Assembly: GCA_005887945.1 (NCBI GenBank)
Contig: VBOL01000047.1
Coordinates: forward strand, 1 to 43,204
Direction of reading: 5' to 3'
DNA: 43,204 nt
DNA from: Nitrospirota bacterium
GTDB lineage: Bacteria; Nitrospirota; Nitrospiria; Nitrospirales; Nitrospiraceae
A program made the position numbers and the translations under genes. Below, piece by piece: positions 10,273 to 20,237 of this stretch; within the stretch, counting starts at the first letter, position 1; each line of letters begins with the position of its first letter. The notes below the pieces were generated by a model, which saw only the letters and a list, made by a program, of their open reading frames with translations, was not told the DNA's origin and did not search any database.

Positions 10273-10453
10273 GCCTTACAACTCTACCGAATAGAATGAA
10301 ATCAGCGGCATCTAGCGAGCATCCGGATATCGGCCCAATAATCGTGCAACCCCTGGCGAGTTCGCCATTGCGTTGAGCTCCGTAATTCGCTATACAAGAC
10401 CTCCTACTTTGGCCGACAGGTTGTGGTCCGTGACACACTATCCTGATTTCAAG

Positions 10454-11083
10454 ATGGTCGCTGAGCAACTGGTCCAAACAGCCCGGTGGGCGTCTCGTAT
10501 GGGCTGGGCTCCTGCTACAAGCACGAACTATAGTGTACGGTTACCGGACGACGCCGCCCCCGCATATTGCGCGATTACGAGTTCAGGAGTGGACAAAGGC
10601 ACGATTGAGGTCGAGCACATCCTTGCAGTCGACCAACATGGCAGGCCTATTGATGCAGACAGACTGAAACCTTCAGCCGAAACCCCCCTCCATCTGCTGC
10701 TCTATCGCACGATGGGAGCCGGAGCCGTGCTTCACACGCACTCACTCCCAGCAGCGTTGCTCTCGCAGCTGGCTCGCGATGAAGGACGCATACTGCTCTC
10801 TGGGTGGGAACTGCTGAAAGGGTTGAGCGGCATCGATACCCACGAAGTAGAAATCTCCTTGCCGGTCTTTCCGAACTCACAGAATATGCAGGCATTGTCG
10901 ACGCGCGTGGAACGGTCCCTTTCGAGGGAGCGGTCCTGTTATGGATTTTTGCTGGCAGGACACGGCCTCTATGCGTGGGGCAAGGATATCCCCGAGGCCA
11001 AACGACATCTCGAGGTCTTCGAATATCTTCTCCAATGCCAACGAGAGGTGACACTGCATGGCCACCCTGCGAATACCAGATAA
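10454..11083 (+). CDS. mtnB: Methylthioribulose-1-phosphate dehydratase (class II aldolase fold)
   Basis: MGWAPATSTNYSVRLPD, HTHSLPA, GHGLYAWG; followed by mtnD and mtnC. Confidence 0.9.
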   Translation: MVAEQLVQTARWASRMGWAPATSTNYSVRLPDDAAPAYCAITSSGVDKGTIEVEHILAVDQHGRPIDADRLKPSAETPLHLLLYRTMGAGAVLHTHSLPAALLSQLARDEGRILLSGWELLKGLSGIDTHEVEISLPVFPNSQNMQALSTRVERSLSRERSCYGFLLAGHGLYAWGKDIPEAKRHLEVFEYLLQCQREVTLHGHPANTR

Positions 11084-11585
11084 GAATGTGACCCTACGCG
11101 ATCCATCGGCCGTGCGGCAATTCCTCGATGTGCGAGGCATCGTCCATGAACGATGGTCTGCGGACAGAGACCTACCTTCCGGAGCCACGAACGAACACGT
11201 CCTCGCCGCTTACGACTACCTGCTCAAGCCCCTCATGGAAAAGAGCGGCTACCAGACGGCGGATGTGATCCGTGTCGATGGACACACGCCGAATCTGGAA
11301 GGGATTCGTGAAAAATTCATCCGGGAGCACACTCACCGCGAGGATGAAGTGCGTGTCTTTGTTGAAGGCCAAGGCCTTTTTTGGTTTCACAAGGAAGGGC
11401 GCGAGGATGAAGTCTTCGCTCTGCTGTGCGAGCAAGGCGATCTCATTTCTGTCCCGGCCAACACAAAGCACTGGTTCGACTTGGGCGCCTCCCCAAAGGT
11501 GCGCGCGATTCGTATCTTCACCGACCAAACCGGCTGGGTCCCTCACTATACGAATTCCGGAATCGATCAACGGTATCGCTGGTAA
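11058..11585 (+). CDS. mtnD: Acireductone dioxygenase
   Basis: EHTHREDEVRVFVEGQGLFWFH and NTKHWFDLGASPKVRAIRIF cupin motifs. Confidence 0.93.
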   Translation: MATLRIPDKNVTLRDPSAVRQFLDVRGIVHERWSADRDLPSGATNEHVLAAYDYLLKPLMEKSGYQTADVIRVDGHTPNLEGIREKFIREHTHREDEVRVFVEGQGLFWFHKEGREDEVFALLCEQGDLISVPANTKHWFDLGASPKVRAIRIFTDQTGWVPHYTNSGIDQRYRW

Positions 11586-11592
11586 CCGCCGC

Positions 11593-12282
11593 ATGGTTCG
11601 ATATGTCCTCATGGACATCGAAGGCACTGTCATTTCAGTGGCCTTTGTCCGCGAGATCCTCTTCCCGTTCGCAAAACACCGTCTCGCATCCTTCCTCCAT
11701 GAGCGTCGACACGACCCTGATGTGCTCCGATGGACCGCAATATGTCAGGATGCCGCTGAGCACGAATCAGGTACTCGCCCTGCGTACGAGGAGTTGTCCG
11801 TTATGCTCACTGGCTGGATCGATCAGGACCGAAAACTGGCCGGCCTTAAGGCGTTGCAAGGAATGATCTGGGATGAAGGCTATCGACAGCGGACGTTTGT
11901 GCCGGAACTGTATGGCGATGTCCTGCCGGCATTAACACAATGGCGGGTGCATGGCATCCGCCTGGGAATTTACTCGTCTGGTTCAGAACAGGCACAGCGG
12001 CTCCTCTTCGCGCACACCAACGCCGGAGATATGACGTCCTTGTTTGAGCACTTTTTCGATACCAGCGTTGGCGAGAAGCAGACAGCCTCCAGCTACCGCA
12101 AGATCAGTGAGCAGATCGGTCTGCCGCCCCAGCACATTCTCTTTCTGTCGGACGCGGAATGCGAACTCGATGCTGCAGCGTTGGTAGGATTCAGGACCGC
12201 TCACATCGTGCGGCCTGGAACCGTTGCGAGCACCCTCCATCCCACACATCCCGATCTCGCGCACCTTCTCCTCGAAGGATAG
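11593..12282 (+). CDS. mtnC: Enolase-phosphatase E1
   Basis: MVRYVLMDIEGTVISVAFVREILFPFAKHRL (DxEGT HAD motif), YSSGSEQAQRLLF, FLSDAECELDAA. Confidence 0.93.
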   Translation: MVRYVLMDIEGTVISVAFVREILFPFAKHRLASFLHERRHDPDVLRWTAICQDAAEHESGTRPAYEELSVMLTGWIDQDRKLAGLKALQGMIWDEGYRQRTFVPELYGDVLPALTQWRVHGIRLGIYSSGSEQAQRLLFAHTNAGDMTSLFEHFFDTSVGEKQTASSYRKISEQIGLPPQHILFLSDAECELDAAALVGFRTAHIVRPGTVASTLHPTHPDLAHLLLEG

Positions 12283-12332
12283 ACCTGCTACTGACGAATT
12301 GTTCGGGATGCATCGAAAAACACTGGGCGAGG

Positions 12333-12896
12333 TTACGTCTTCAACTTCAACGCAAATTGCTTGCGAAACTTGACCACTTTCGGCCCAACTACGTCTGTAC
12401 AGTAGCCCTGGAAGGGATTCCGCACAAAATACTCCTGGTGATAGGGCTCGGCTTCGTACCAGGTTCCGGCTGGTTCGACTTGCGTCACAATAGGCATGGG
12501 ATACAGCCCCTCTTTGGTGATTGCCGCGATGACATCGTCCGCAATCTGCTTTTGTTCCGGAGTATGAAAGAAAATGGCCGAGCGGTATTGTGTGCCGACA
12601 TCGTTCCCCTGCCGATTGAGGGTCGTAGGATCGTGGATAACAAAAAACACTTCGAGCAACTCTCGATAGCTGACGACGGCGGGATCGAACGTGATACGGA
12701 CCGCTTCTGCGTGACCAGTCGTGCCGCTACATACAGCTTCATACGTCGGATGATCTACCTGACCGCCAATGTAGCCGGACTCGACTGCGGCTACACCCTT
12801 CATTTGGTCATAGACCGCTTCGAGGCACCAAAAGCAACCGCCGCCTACGGTTGCAATGCTGAATCCAGTCTGCGCTGGAGATACGGTTTGTCTCAT
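12333..12896 (-). CDS. msrA: Peptide methionine sulfoxide reductase A
   Basis: GGGCFWCLEAVYDQMKGV; GTTGHAEAVRITFDP; YHQEYFVRNP. Confidence 0.96.
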   Translation of the reverse strand: MRQTVSPAQTGFSIATVGGGCFWCLEAVYDQMKGVAAVESGYIGGQVDHPTYEAVCSGTTGHAEAVRITFDPAVVSYRELLEVFFVIHDPTTLNRQGNDVGTQYRSAIFFHTPEQKQIADDVIAAITKEGLYPMPIVTQVEPAGTWYEAEPYHQEYFVRNPFQGYCTDVVGPKVVKFRKQFALKLKT

Positions 12897-13100
12897 ACGA
12901 GTGCAGATATCTGATTACTTGGACAGAGAATGAGTCATGATAGGCTCCATTCTCTTCCGGATAGTCCTCTGCCTTATACCATGGAGCGGCACGAGGCTGC
13001 CAATAGGGTTCTTGAACGAGCGCGGGCTCACTACAACTAAGATTTAGGCGGGTATCCAAACCGTCTGGCGATAAAGGAAGAAATGGAGGAATGAGAACGG

Positions 13101-13420
13101 CTACGCCTGAAGTTCTTCGTTGAGACTGGCAATGACCTGCTTGAGTTTCGCCTCTTCATCAGGCTGGATCTTCATGAACTGGATCCCAAATGTATTGGCC
13201 TTGACCCAGCGCACTTGGGCTTCGTCTATCCGCAAGGGCCAGTCAAGCCCTGGAACATAGATGCGGCACTCAAATGAAACCCCTACGACAACCGGGAAAT
13301 CCGTTTCGATCATACAGCCGCCGGTAGAGAGATCCAGCGTCCGACCGGAGGCTCCTTTTCGATCATGCGAGGCTGAGAATGCCTCTTACTTGAGTCCCAC
13401 AGATTCTTCACAAAACTCAT
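13101..13420 (-). pseudogene. PilZ-domain protein with probable N-terminal frameshift
   Basis: Frame 1 starts MSFVKNLWDSSKRHSQPR and stops early; frame 2 continues HDRKGASGRTLDLSTGGCMIETDFPVVVGVSFECRIYVPG...VRWVKANTFGIQFMKI, a PilZ pattern (DLSxGGCxI). Confidence 0.65.
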
Positions 13421-13445
13421 GCCTACTCCTCCCTCATCAAACAAT

Positions 13446-13480
13446 GAGCCCCAGGCCCTATTAAGAGGCACCGGGGCTCC
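13446..13480 (-). terminator. Candidate intrinsic terminator between pilZ and pal
   Basis: GAGCCCC...GGGGCTC inverted repeat; T-rich tract on the minus strand is weak, and the element lies between two minus-strand genes. Confidence 0.4.
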
Positions 13481-13501
13481 TCAAAGCTGCGAATCGTTAG
13501 A

Positions 13502-14116
13502 TTACTTCTTCATTTTCAACAATACGTGCCCGCGGCGGTTCTGTTGATAGCAGGATTCATTAGAATCCGTACAGAAAGGACGCGCCTTGCCATACGACAC
13601 GATCGCCACCTGCTTGGGGGCTACACCCGACTCAACCAGATAGCTGCGCGCAGCCTTGGCTCGCTTATCCCCCAACACGATGTTGTAGTCGGCCGTCCCC
13701 CGTTCGTCACAGTGACCCTCGATTTTCATCACTGCTCCAGGATGGTCCTTCAGCCACTGTGCGTCGCCGTTCAATGCCTCCATTCCGGCATCTGAAAGGT
13801 TCCACTGATCATATCCAAAAAATACGTCCAGCAAGCCGGCTTCGATGGCCGCTTTTTCTTCTTTGGTTATTTCCGCACGCTGACGGGCACTCATCCCAGA
13901 GGGTGAAAGGGAGACGATATCGCCACCCTTCCCCAGACGCTCTTCTGAGGGATTCTGAGAGAAACCACTGAGCCCTCTCTCTTGACCACCCTTTTGTGCA
14001 GACCCTGCTCCAGTCTCTCCATCGGACTGCAGCCATTTCATGCTACAACCCTGACCAACCAACAGGGCGAGCCCCATCGCTGCCACGATACCTGTTTTCA
14101 TTGGACTTCCGATCAT
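13502..14116 (-). CDS. pal: Peptidoglycan-associated lipoprotein (OmpA family)
   Basis: Lipobox ALLVGQGCS; VFFGYDQWNLSDAG; MKIEGHCDERGTADYNIVLGDKRAKAARSYLVESGV. Confidence 0.93.
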   Translation of the reverse strand: MIGSPMKTGIVAAMGLALLVGQGCSMKWLQSDGETGAGSAQKGGQERGLSGFSQNPSEERLGKGGDIVSLSPSGMSARQRAEITKEEKAAIEAGLLDVFFGYDQWNLSDAGMEALNGDAQWLKDHPGAVMKIEGHCDERGTADYNIVLGDKRAKAARSYLVESGVAPKQVAIVSYGKARPFCTDSNESCYQQNRRGHVLLKMKK

Positions 14117-14327
14117 GATTTTTCTCCCATTTTGAAATAACAATTCGCCTGTGTACATGAAATATAGCACTTGAATGAAAAGTTGAGGCTCTCCTGCAGC
14201 TCGTAGCCATTTCGCTTGAATTGTCAGGCTGTTGTAGACGGCTCTTAACTTGAGGACGGAGCGGTAGGTACGGGAGCAGGCACCCCTCTGTGATCAATCG
14301 CGAAAGAGGGACCAGAGAGGAAACAGT

Positions 14328-14474
14328 TTAGAATTGGGCTGGTTTGCGATCAGCCCATCGAGCTGGACGCATCACGGTGCTTAACGCGGCCACAGCACAA
14401 ATAAAAGCCAACATGGCCAAACCCACCATCAAAAGAAAACCAGCCCGGACGTCATGGAGGACTACATGATTCAT
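14328..14474 (-). CDS. 48-aa single-TM microprotein
   Basis: MNHVVLHDVRAGFLLMVGLAMLAFICAVAALSTVMRPARWADRKPAQF*, with AGAGGAGGGG Shine-Dalgarno-like sequence upstream. Below the ORF-track cutoff. Confidence 0.55.
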   Translation of the reverse strand: MNHVVLHDVRAGFLLMVGLAMLAFICAVAALSTVMRPARWADRKPAQF

Positions 14475-14504
14475 GATAAGCCCCTCCTCTTGGTGACTGT
14501 GCTC

Positions 14505-14672
14505 TTATCCACTCAGCCATCCGCAAGAACAGACCCAGGGTGCCGTGGGATCCTGCTTTGTCAACCAACGGCCACAGCAGGGGCAGTGCCTTGTCCAGGC
14601 CTGCCGCTGCCCGCGACCTGCGGGCTTCCCGCTAGAAAGTCTCACACGATCTTGCCTATAGCATAGCACCAT
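14505..14672 (-). CDS. 55-aa zinc-ribbon-like microprotein
   Basis: MVLCYRQDRVRLSSGKPAGRGQRQAWTRHCPCCGRWLTKQDPTAPWVCSCGWLSG*; paired CPCCG / CSCGW metal-knuckle-like motifs. Confidence 0.5.
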   Translation of the reverse strand: MVLCYRQDRVRLSSGKPAGRGQRQAWTRHCPCCGRWLTKQDPTAPWVCSCGWLSG

Positions 14673-14839
14673 TCAGCCACCCCGTGGACCCTACTTCTTG
14701 TTGTAAGAATATTGCTGGAGACACGAGGAATCTATGCAGCTTTGGTGGGGGGATGCCCCTCTCAAAAGGGCCAGGCAGATCAGTTATAAGCTACTGATAC
14801 TTCAATGATTCCATCCTTAGGCTTCAGCGGATGGAGTGG

Positions 14840-14912
14840 TACGCCCGGAGGGACTTGAACCCCCAACCCTCGGATCCGAAGTCCGATGCTCTATCCATTG
14901 AGCTACGGGCGC
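14840..14912 (-). tRNA. tRNA-Arg (anticodon TCG)
   Basis: Minus strand GCGCCCGTAGCTCAATGGATAGAGCATCGGACTTCGGATCCGAGGGTTGGGGGTTCAAGTCCCTCCGGGCGTA folds as a cloverleaf; anticodon loop CTTCGGA. Confidence 0.95.
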
Positions 14913-15008
14913 ATTCGGCTACTTCAAACACTTCTAATGAGACCATGTCAAGAACGGGACAACGGCACAGACTCATCCTGACATGACAGGGGCAATGATC
15001 GAGCACCC

Positions 15009-15509
15009 TCACACCAGCGTGAGCATCGTCTCTACCAGTTGATTGATCGATCGATTATCGGTCTCGATGACGTGATCAGCGGCAGCTTGATATTTAGGCA
15101 TCCGCTCCTGCAATACGTCCTGAATTTCATCGACGAACGACTTGGTCCCCGTCAACGAGGGGCGCTGATTGTCACTGCCGATTCGTTTCACGATCGTCTC
15201 GACAGAGGCCGTCAGCCAAAATGCGGTGCCATTCTTCTTCAATGCTTCGATATTCTGTGGGCGAAGTATGGCCCCACCGCCGGTATCAATTACGAGGTGG
15301 TCACGACTGGAGAGTTCCTGACAGATATCAGACTCCAAATCGCGAAAGTAGTCCCATCCCTGTTGGGCGACGATCTCCGGAATCGCACGTTGCGCACGTT
15401 TGACAATCTCCGCATCGGTTGACACGAGTTCTCGTCCCAATCTCGCCGCAAGCAGCCTGCCCACGGCGCTTTTGCCGGTCCCCCGATAGCCAATCAGCAC
15501 GATATTCAC
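15009..15509 (-). CDS. aroK: Shikimate kinase
   Basis: MNIVLIGYRGTGKSAVGRLLAARLGRELVSTDAEI; VIDTGGGAILRPQN. Confidence 0.95.
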   Translation of the reverse strand: MNIVLIGYRGTGKSAVGRLLAARLGRELVSTDAEIVKRAQRAIPEIVAQQGWDYFRDLESDICQELSSRDHLVIDTGGGAILRPQNIEALKKNGTAFWLTASVETIVKRIGSDNQRPSLTGTKSFVDEIQDVLQERMPKYQAAADHVIETDNRSINQLVETMLTLV

Positions 15510-16360
15510 GAGAAGTGGGACTCCAAGACGGCGCGCATGACGTCAGTTGGAGCGGCCTGATTGGTCCAGAGTTCGAATTGCGCCGCGGCTTGATGCAGGA
15601 ACATCTCGAGCCCGGGAATCGTGCGACAGCCTGCCGCCTTGGCATCCTTCAGCAACCGGGTATCTCGAGGGTTGTAGACGATATCCATGACCGTCAGTCC
15701 TGCATGGAGCAGCGTCGCTGGCACAGAGGTCTCGTTCACTTTAGGTGACATGCCCATTGGTGTGCAATGGATCAGCACATGAGAATCCGGGAGAACCTTT
15801 CGCAACGTACCCTCATCAAGAGGCGATTCCTGCACGATCATCCCTGTCTTCGATTGGAGATCTCGGGCCAAGGCTGTGCGTTCCTGGTCATCGATTCCTA
15901 GTATGGTCAAGCGATCGATCCCAGCCTCTGTCCCGAGCGCGAAGGCAATTGCGCGAGCAGCGCCTCCGGACCCCAACATGATTATTTGACGCCCTTTCAA
16001 GGCAACCGCGCCCTCACAAAGCGCGCGCAAGGCGCCGGTCGCATCGGTGTTATAACCTGTGAGGGTCCCGCCCGCAGCCACAATGGTATTGATCGCGCCG
16101 ATATGACGTGCGGTCGGCTCGACAGAGTCAAGAAACGGAATGGCCGCCACCTTGTGGGGGATGGTCACGCTGGCGCCGCGAAAGTTTCCCAGGGCGCGAA
16201 GACCCTTGATCGAATCGCCAATCGCTTCCACGCGGAACGCCAGATATACGAAGTTAAGCCCGAGTTTCTGAAACGCGGCATTGTGAATCGCGGGGGAGAG
16301 CGAATGCTCGACTGGATTGCCGATTACGCCGCAGAACTGAGTATGAGCGTTGATTTCCAT
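15506..16360 (-). CDS. aroE: Shikimate dehydrogenase
   Basis: FCGVIGNPVEHSLSPAIHNAAF; SVTIPHKVAAIPFLD; NTDATGALRAL; LGSGGAARAIAFAL. Confidence 0.95.
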   Translation of the reverse strand: MEINAHTQFCGVIGNPVEHSLSPAIHNAAFQKLGLNFVYLAFRVEAIGDSIKGLRALGNFRGASVTIPHKVAAIPFLDSVEPTARHIGAINTIVAAGGTLTGYNTDATGALRALCEGAVALKGRQIIMLGSGGAARAIAFALGTEAGIDRLTILGIDDQERTALARDLQSKTGMIVQESPLDEGTLRKVLPDSHVLIHCTPMGMSPKVNETSVPATLLHAGLTVMDIVYNPRDTRLLKDAKAAGCRTIPGLEMFLHQAAAQFELWTNQAAPTDVMRAVLESHFS

Positions 16361-16457
16361 AGGTTCGAGAAGTCGCGACTGCTGTATGATCTTGGGGCCC
16401 ACTGATATGCACCCATCGCCGCGGCGGTAGCATTCACCATTCGCATGGGACACCTTC

Positions 16458-17213
16458 TCACGAGATGGTCATCCCTCCATCGATAGGAAAGGTCCCGCCT
16501 GTGACCCAGTCTGCCTCGTCGGAGGCCAGATAGAGGACCATAGTGGCCACCTCTTCTGGTTTCCCGGCTCGACGGATAGGATAGTGCGACAGAATGGGGT
16601 CCAGTTGTTCGGGGTGGCTCATCAGCGGAGCGGCCATTGGCGTATCGATGAGTCCAGGATTCACCACGTTGCAGCGAATGCCTTCCTTGGCGTAGTCGAC
16701 CGCGAGTGCACTGGTCACGGCATCGAGCGCCCCCTTGGAGGCAGCATAGGCTGGCAATGTGGGAAGTCCGACTAGGCTCGCGATTGAGGAGATATTGACG
16801 ATCGCTCCCTTCCCCTGCTTCAACATCTGCGGCAGAACGGCTCGCGTCATGCGGAACACCCCGGTCAGGTTGACGTCGAGGACGTGCGCCCAGGTCGCAT
16901 CATCGATCTCATGCAGGCGTTTCCCAAAGTCCCCTACTCCGGCATTGTTGACGAGGATATCGAGCCGCCCGAACTGCTGTACAGTCCGGCGCACCGTCTC
17001 CTGGACATGGGGTTCATCGATGACCGATCCGGCAACGGCGAAGACCTTACCATGCTCCCTTACAATGTCGCTCACAACCCGGTCCAGCTCCCCTTGACGT
17101 CTCCCCGTGATCACGACCAATGCCCCTTCGCGCGCAAAGGTCTTCGCGATCGCTTCACCGATACCCGCGTTGCCTCCCGTGACGATCGCGACCTTTCCGC
17201 GCAACCGATTCAT
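16458..17213 (-). CDS. Short-chain dehydrogenase/reductase (FabG-like)
   Basis: VTGGNAGIGEAIAKTFAREGA (TGxxxGxG), NNAGVGD, YAASKGALDA, C-terminal WVTGGTFPIDGGMTIS. Confidence 0.92.
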   Translation of the reverse strand: MNRLRGKVAIVTGGNAGIGEAIAKTFAREGALVVITGRRQGELDRVVSDIVREHGKVFAVAGSVIDEPHVQETVRRTVQQFGRLDILVNNAGVGDFGKRLHEIDDATWAHVLDVNLTGVFRMTRAVLPQMLKQGKGAIVNISSIASLVGLPTLPAYAASKGALDAVTSALAVDYAKEGIRCNVVNPGLIDTPMAAPLMSHPEQLDPILSHYPIRRAGKPEEVATMVLYLASDEADWVTGGTFPIDGGMTIS

Positions 17214-18079
17214 CGCGCATGATCCTCTCGTTCTTCGTAAACATCAGCGGCCTTACCCATAGACTCAACAGCGTGAGCTGCGAGCCACAAACCAGATTCG
17301 ATTTTCCTGGCCACCGTAATGAAGCCCGAATGGGCGACCATTCGATGATCCGGCCGTACGCTGCGTCCCTGAATCGACCAGGTCCTCAACAGCGTTTCAA
17401 ATGTTTCGACCATGCCAAAGACCGTCGCTCGCTCAAGAGCCTCAGCCGTCTGCACCACTTGAGGGACGGTAGGAACAAAGCTCAAATACATACCGCCAGA
17501 ACGAAGAACCTGTGCGGCATGCGGCACCACCTGCCAGGGCTCAGGAAGATCGAGGACTAGACGATCGAATGGCAGACCATCGTCGAGAAGAGTGATCCCC
17601 TCGTATGCGTTCCGACGAAGCGGAATGAGATTCGGCACCGCGCCCATGTACCGTTCAATGTTCGTCATCGCCGCTCGCGCGAAATCCTCACGGGCTTCGT
17701 AGGTCACCACCAAGCCACGCGGGCCCACGGCACGCAAGAGGGCCATCGTCAAAGCCCCGGAGCCTGTCCCCGCTTCGAACACGCGCGCGCCAGGGTAGAC
17801 ATCGGCCCACATGGGAATGAGCGCAAGATCCTTCGGATACAACACCTGCGCACCACGCGGCATCTTCAGCACATAATCACCGAACGTAGGCCTGAGCGCC
17901 AACATCGTCTTGTTGCCGGAGAGCGTGACTAGAGAACCATCAGTCTTTCCGATGAGGTCGTCGTGGGCAATTTTGTGACCACTCAGTTGGTAAAGATCTC
18001 CCGCCTTCAGGGTCAGGGCATACTGCCGCCCTTTCTTGTCGACCAGATGAATACGCTCGCCTGATTGAAAATGTGACAT
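17210..18079 (-). CDS. trmI: tRNA (adenine-58-N1)-methyltransferase, TrmI/GCD14 family
   Basis: [69 protein letters not shown]. Confidence 0.9.
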   Translation of the reverse strand: MSHFQSGERIHLVDKKGRQYALTLKAGDLYQLSGHKIAHDDLIGKTDGSLVTLSGNKTMLALRPTFGDYVLKMPRGAQVLYPKDLALIPMWADVYPGARVFEAGTGSGALTMALLRAVGPRGLVVTYEAREDFARAAMTNIERYMGAVPNLIPLRRNAYEGITLLDDGLPFDRLVLDLPEPWQVVPHAAQVLRSGGMYLSFVPTVPQVVQTAEALERATVFGMVETFETLLRTWSIQGRSVRPDHRMVAHSGFITVARKIESGLWLAAHAVESMGKAADVYEEREDHAR

Positions 18080-18134
18080 CTGAACCCCATTCTAGAAGTG
18101 CTGTGCCGTGTTTTCAACAAGACAACCGACCACG

Positions 18135-18545
18135 ATGACGGATTTCTTGATCTTTCCCATTTGTCTTCTTGGGGTGCTGATTGCTCTCTACTTCTCAATG
18201 CAGATCTCCAAAGGATCATCGATCAACAGACGGAACCGTGGGGTGTCAAAGTCGCCGCTGTGGAAGTCAAGAATGTAGACCTGCCACAGGAGATGCAGCG
18301 GGCCATCGCGTGTCAAGCGGAAGCGAAGAGGAACGTCGCGCGAAGGTCATTCACGCTTAAGGCGAATTCGAAGCCTCCCAACGCTTCGCCGATGCGGCCG
18401 ACGTGATTGGTCGGAATCCCGTCGCATTGCAACTGCGCTATCTCCAGACGCTCGTCGAAATCGCGCGGATAAGAATTCCACCACGATTTTCCCCATTCCC
18501 ATCGATACGATCGCCCCCTTTCTGAAAGGGCTGACCCAGAAGTAG
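18135..18545 (+). pseudogene. Slipin/stomatin-like (SPFH/Band 7) gene remnant
   Basis: TM N-terminus [25 protein letters not shown] directly followed in another frame by [35 protein letters not shown], then [43 protein letters not shown] (in-frame TAA), then [21 protein letters not shown] in a further frame. Confidence 0.85.
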
Positions 18546-18862
18546 ATGCGGCAATTAAGCCCGTTGCCCGATAGCCCCCTACACACCTGCAGCAAGGTAG
18601 CCTCACCCCCTCTCAGAACCCCTCATTAGATCATTCTAATAGTGCTGTCTTTTCCTCGTGGTTGCGATCCGCCGTTCTCATAAACGATCCAGCACAGGAT
18701 TTGCTGCGTAGAGAGATACTAGAACAGCCCAGCAGCATAGAACCCAGAGTGAATCGTTTGGCGGATCGCTGTCTCTCATAAAGTAGGACGGAAGAACGGG
18801 AGCCTACTGAGGTTTCGACCATGCGGAGCAAGACATCAGATAGCCAAAGGAGGGGCGACGAC

Positions 18863-20119
18863 ATGAAAGAGAACCTATTCCCAACTCCCGAGGCGGAAGA
18901 GTTTGTCACGATTGCAAAGGACGTTGATGCAGACGATCCCGAGGCGAGCGACCTCTTGGATGTGATCGGCCGAGATACATCCGAGGAGGAACAACCTGAG
19001 GAGCCGACGAAGGCGGTGACTCGTATGGCCGTGAGCGGTGGCCCATTCATGTTGGAGTCTCTCTACTTTCGCTCCTTCGGCGAACGCGCCCTGTTGACCA
19101 GAGAAGAAGAAGTCGAGATGGCGAAGAAGATCGATTACGGAACGAGCACCATTCGGAAGGCCTTACGCCATGCCCTACGAGTCTTCCCCCGGCTCAAGCG
19201 ATCGGACTCTGTGCTCGAGGCGCAACGCACACTCCAGCTGGTCAGAGGTTTGAGCGGACTCTCAGCCACCGCGATAGATAAGGCCGAGCAGAGTCTCTCC
19301 GGGATGATCAAGGAAGGAACGGGGAAGCAGAAGCTTCCCGTTGCCATCGCCAAGCAGCTAAAGGAAGAGTTGGCTACCCTCCGCTCCGCTCGGATCGTGC
19401 TCGAACGGGCAAAGGACGAATTGGTGCGCTGCAACCTGCGGCTCGTCGTGGATATCGCAAAACATTACACGGGCCGTGGCCTGACGTTGTTGGATCTCGT
19501 GCAAGAAGGAAATATTGGGTTGATGAAAGGGGCCGAGCGCTATCAATACCGCAAAGGGTTCAAGTTCAGCACCTATGCAACCTGGTGGATCCGTCAAGGC
19601 ATCACGCGCGCGCTGGCGGATCAATCGCGGATCATTCGCATTCCGGTTCACCAGACTGAAGCCTCGCACCGCATCCTCCGCGTGACCAGACGGCTCGGGC
19701 AACAGCTGGGCCGTCCGGCCCGACTCGAAGAAGTGGCGCAGGCACTACGGATGAGACCGGAGCGACTCCATGAAACCGTGCAGGCCTTCCAAGAGCCGGT
19801 CGCTCTGGAGAAGCCGGTTGGTGATGGGAGCACGGAGTTCGGGGAATTGCTCCCCGACCTGCAAGCCGTCCCACCCGATGCCCATGTACACCGGACGGAA
19901 ATGTCGCACCAGCTGGAACGCATTCTCGGCACACTCACGCCCCGAGAGCAAACCGTCATCCGGCTTCGCTTCGGTATCGGCCACGATCAGGCCTGCACGC
20001 TGGAGCAGGTGGGACAGAGCCTCTCGGTGACGAGGGAGCGGATTCGCCAGATCGAAGCAAAAGCACTCAAGAAACTGAAGACCCCCGAGATTAAGGAAAT
20101 GTTTGCCGCCATCCAGTAA
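18863..20119 (+). CDS. RNA polymerase sigma-70 family factor (RpoD/RpoS-like)
   Basis: Region 2: NLRLVVDIAKHYTGRGLTLLDLVQEGNIGLMKGAERYQYRKGFKFSTYATWWIRQGITRALADQSRIIRIPVH; region 4: LTPREQTVIRLRFGIG...SLSVTRERIRQIEAKALKKL. Preceded by AAAGGAGGGG. Confidence 0.95.
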   Translation: MKENLFPTPEAEEFVTIAKDVDADDPEASDLLDVIGRDTSEEEQPEEPTKAVTRMAVSGGPFMLESLYFRSFGERALLTREEEVEMAKKIDYGTSTIRKALRHALRVFPRLKRSDSVLEAQRTLQLVRGLSGLSATAIDKAEQSLSGMIKEGTGKQKLPVAIAKQLKEELATLRSARIVLERAKDELVRCNLRLVVDIAKHYTGRGLTLLDLVQEGNIGLMKGAERYQYRKGFKFSTYATWWIRQGITRALADQSRIIRIPVHQTEASHRILRVTRRLGQQLGRPARLEEVAQALRMRPERLHETVQAFQEPVALEKPVGDGSTEFGELLPDLQAVPPDAHVHRTEMSHQLERILGTLTPREQTVIRLRFGIGHDQACTLEQVGQSLSVTRERIRQIEAKALKKLKTPEIKEMFAAIQ

Positions 20120-20137
20120 GCCACAGACTCATGAAGC

Positions 20138-20172
20138 AGAAAGGGGCGAGGACGATCCTCGCCCCTTTTCTG
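20138..20172 (+). terminator. Rho-independent terminator after the sigma factor
   Basis: GGGGCGAGGA CGA TCCTCGCCCC TTTTCTG; perfect 10-bp GC-rich stem plus T-run. Confidence 0.9.
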
Positions 20173-20237
20173 TTCTACGACTTTCACCCTGAGAGCACTT
20201 GTGCGACAATGAGGCCGACTCGAGTAGACGAGGCCCC

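Noticed and set aside
12808-13059. 83-aa minus-strand ORF upstream of msrA (WYKAEDYPEENGAYHDSF)
   Set aside because: The phrase resembles an MsrA-like or short secreted tail, but the ORF overlaps msrA in another frame and I could not support it as a gene.
14454-14666. 70-aa plus-strand ORF
   Set aside because: Overlaps the better-supported minus-strand zinc-ribbon and TM microproteins; no motif.
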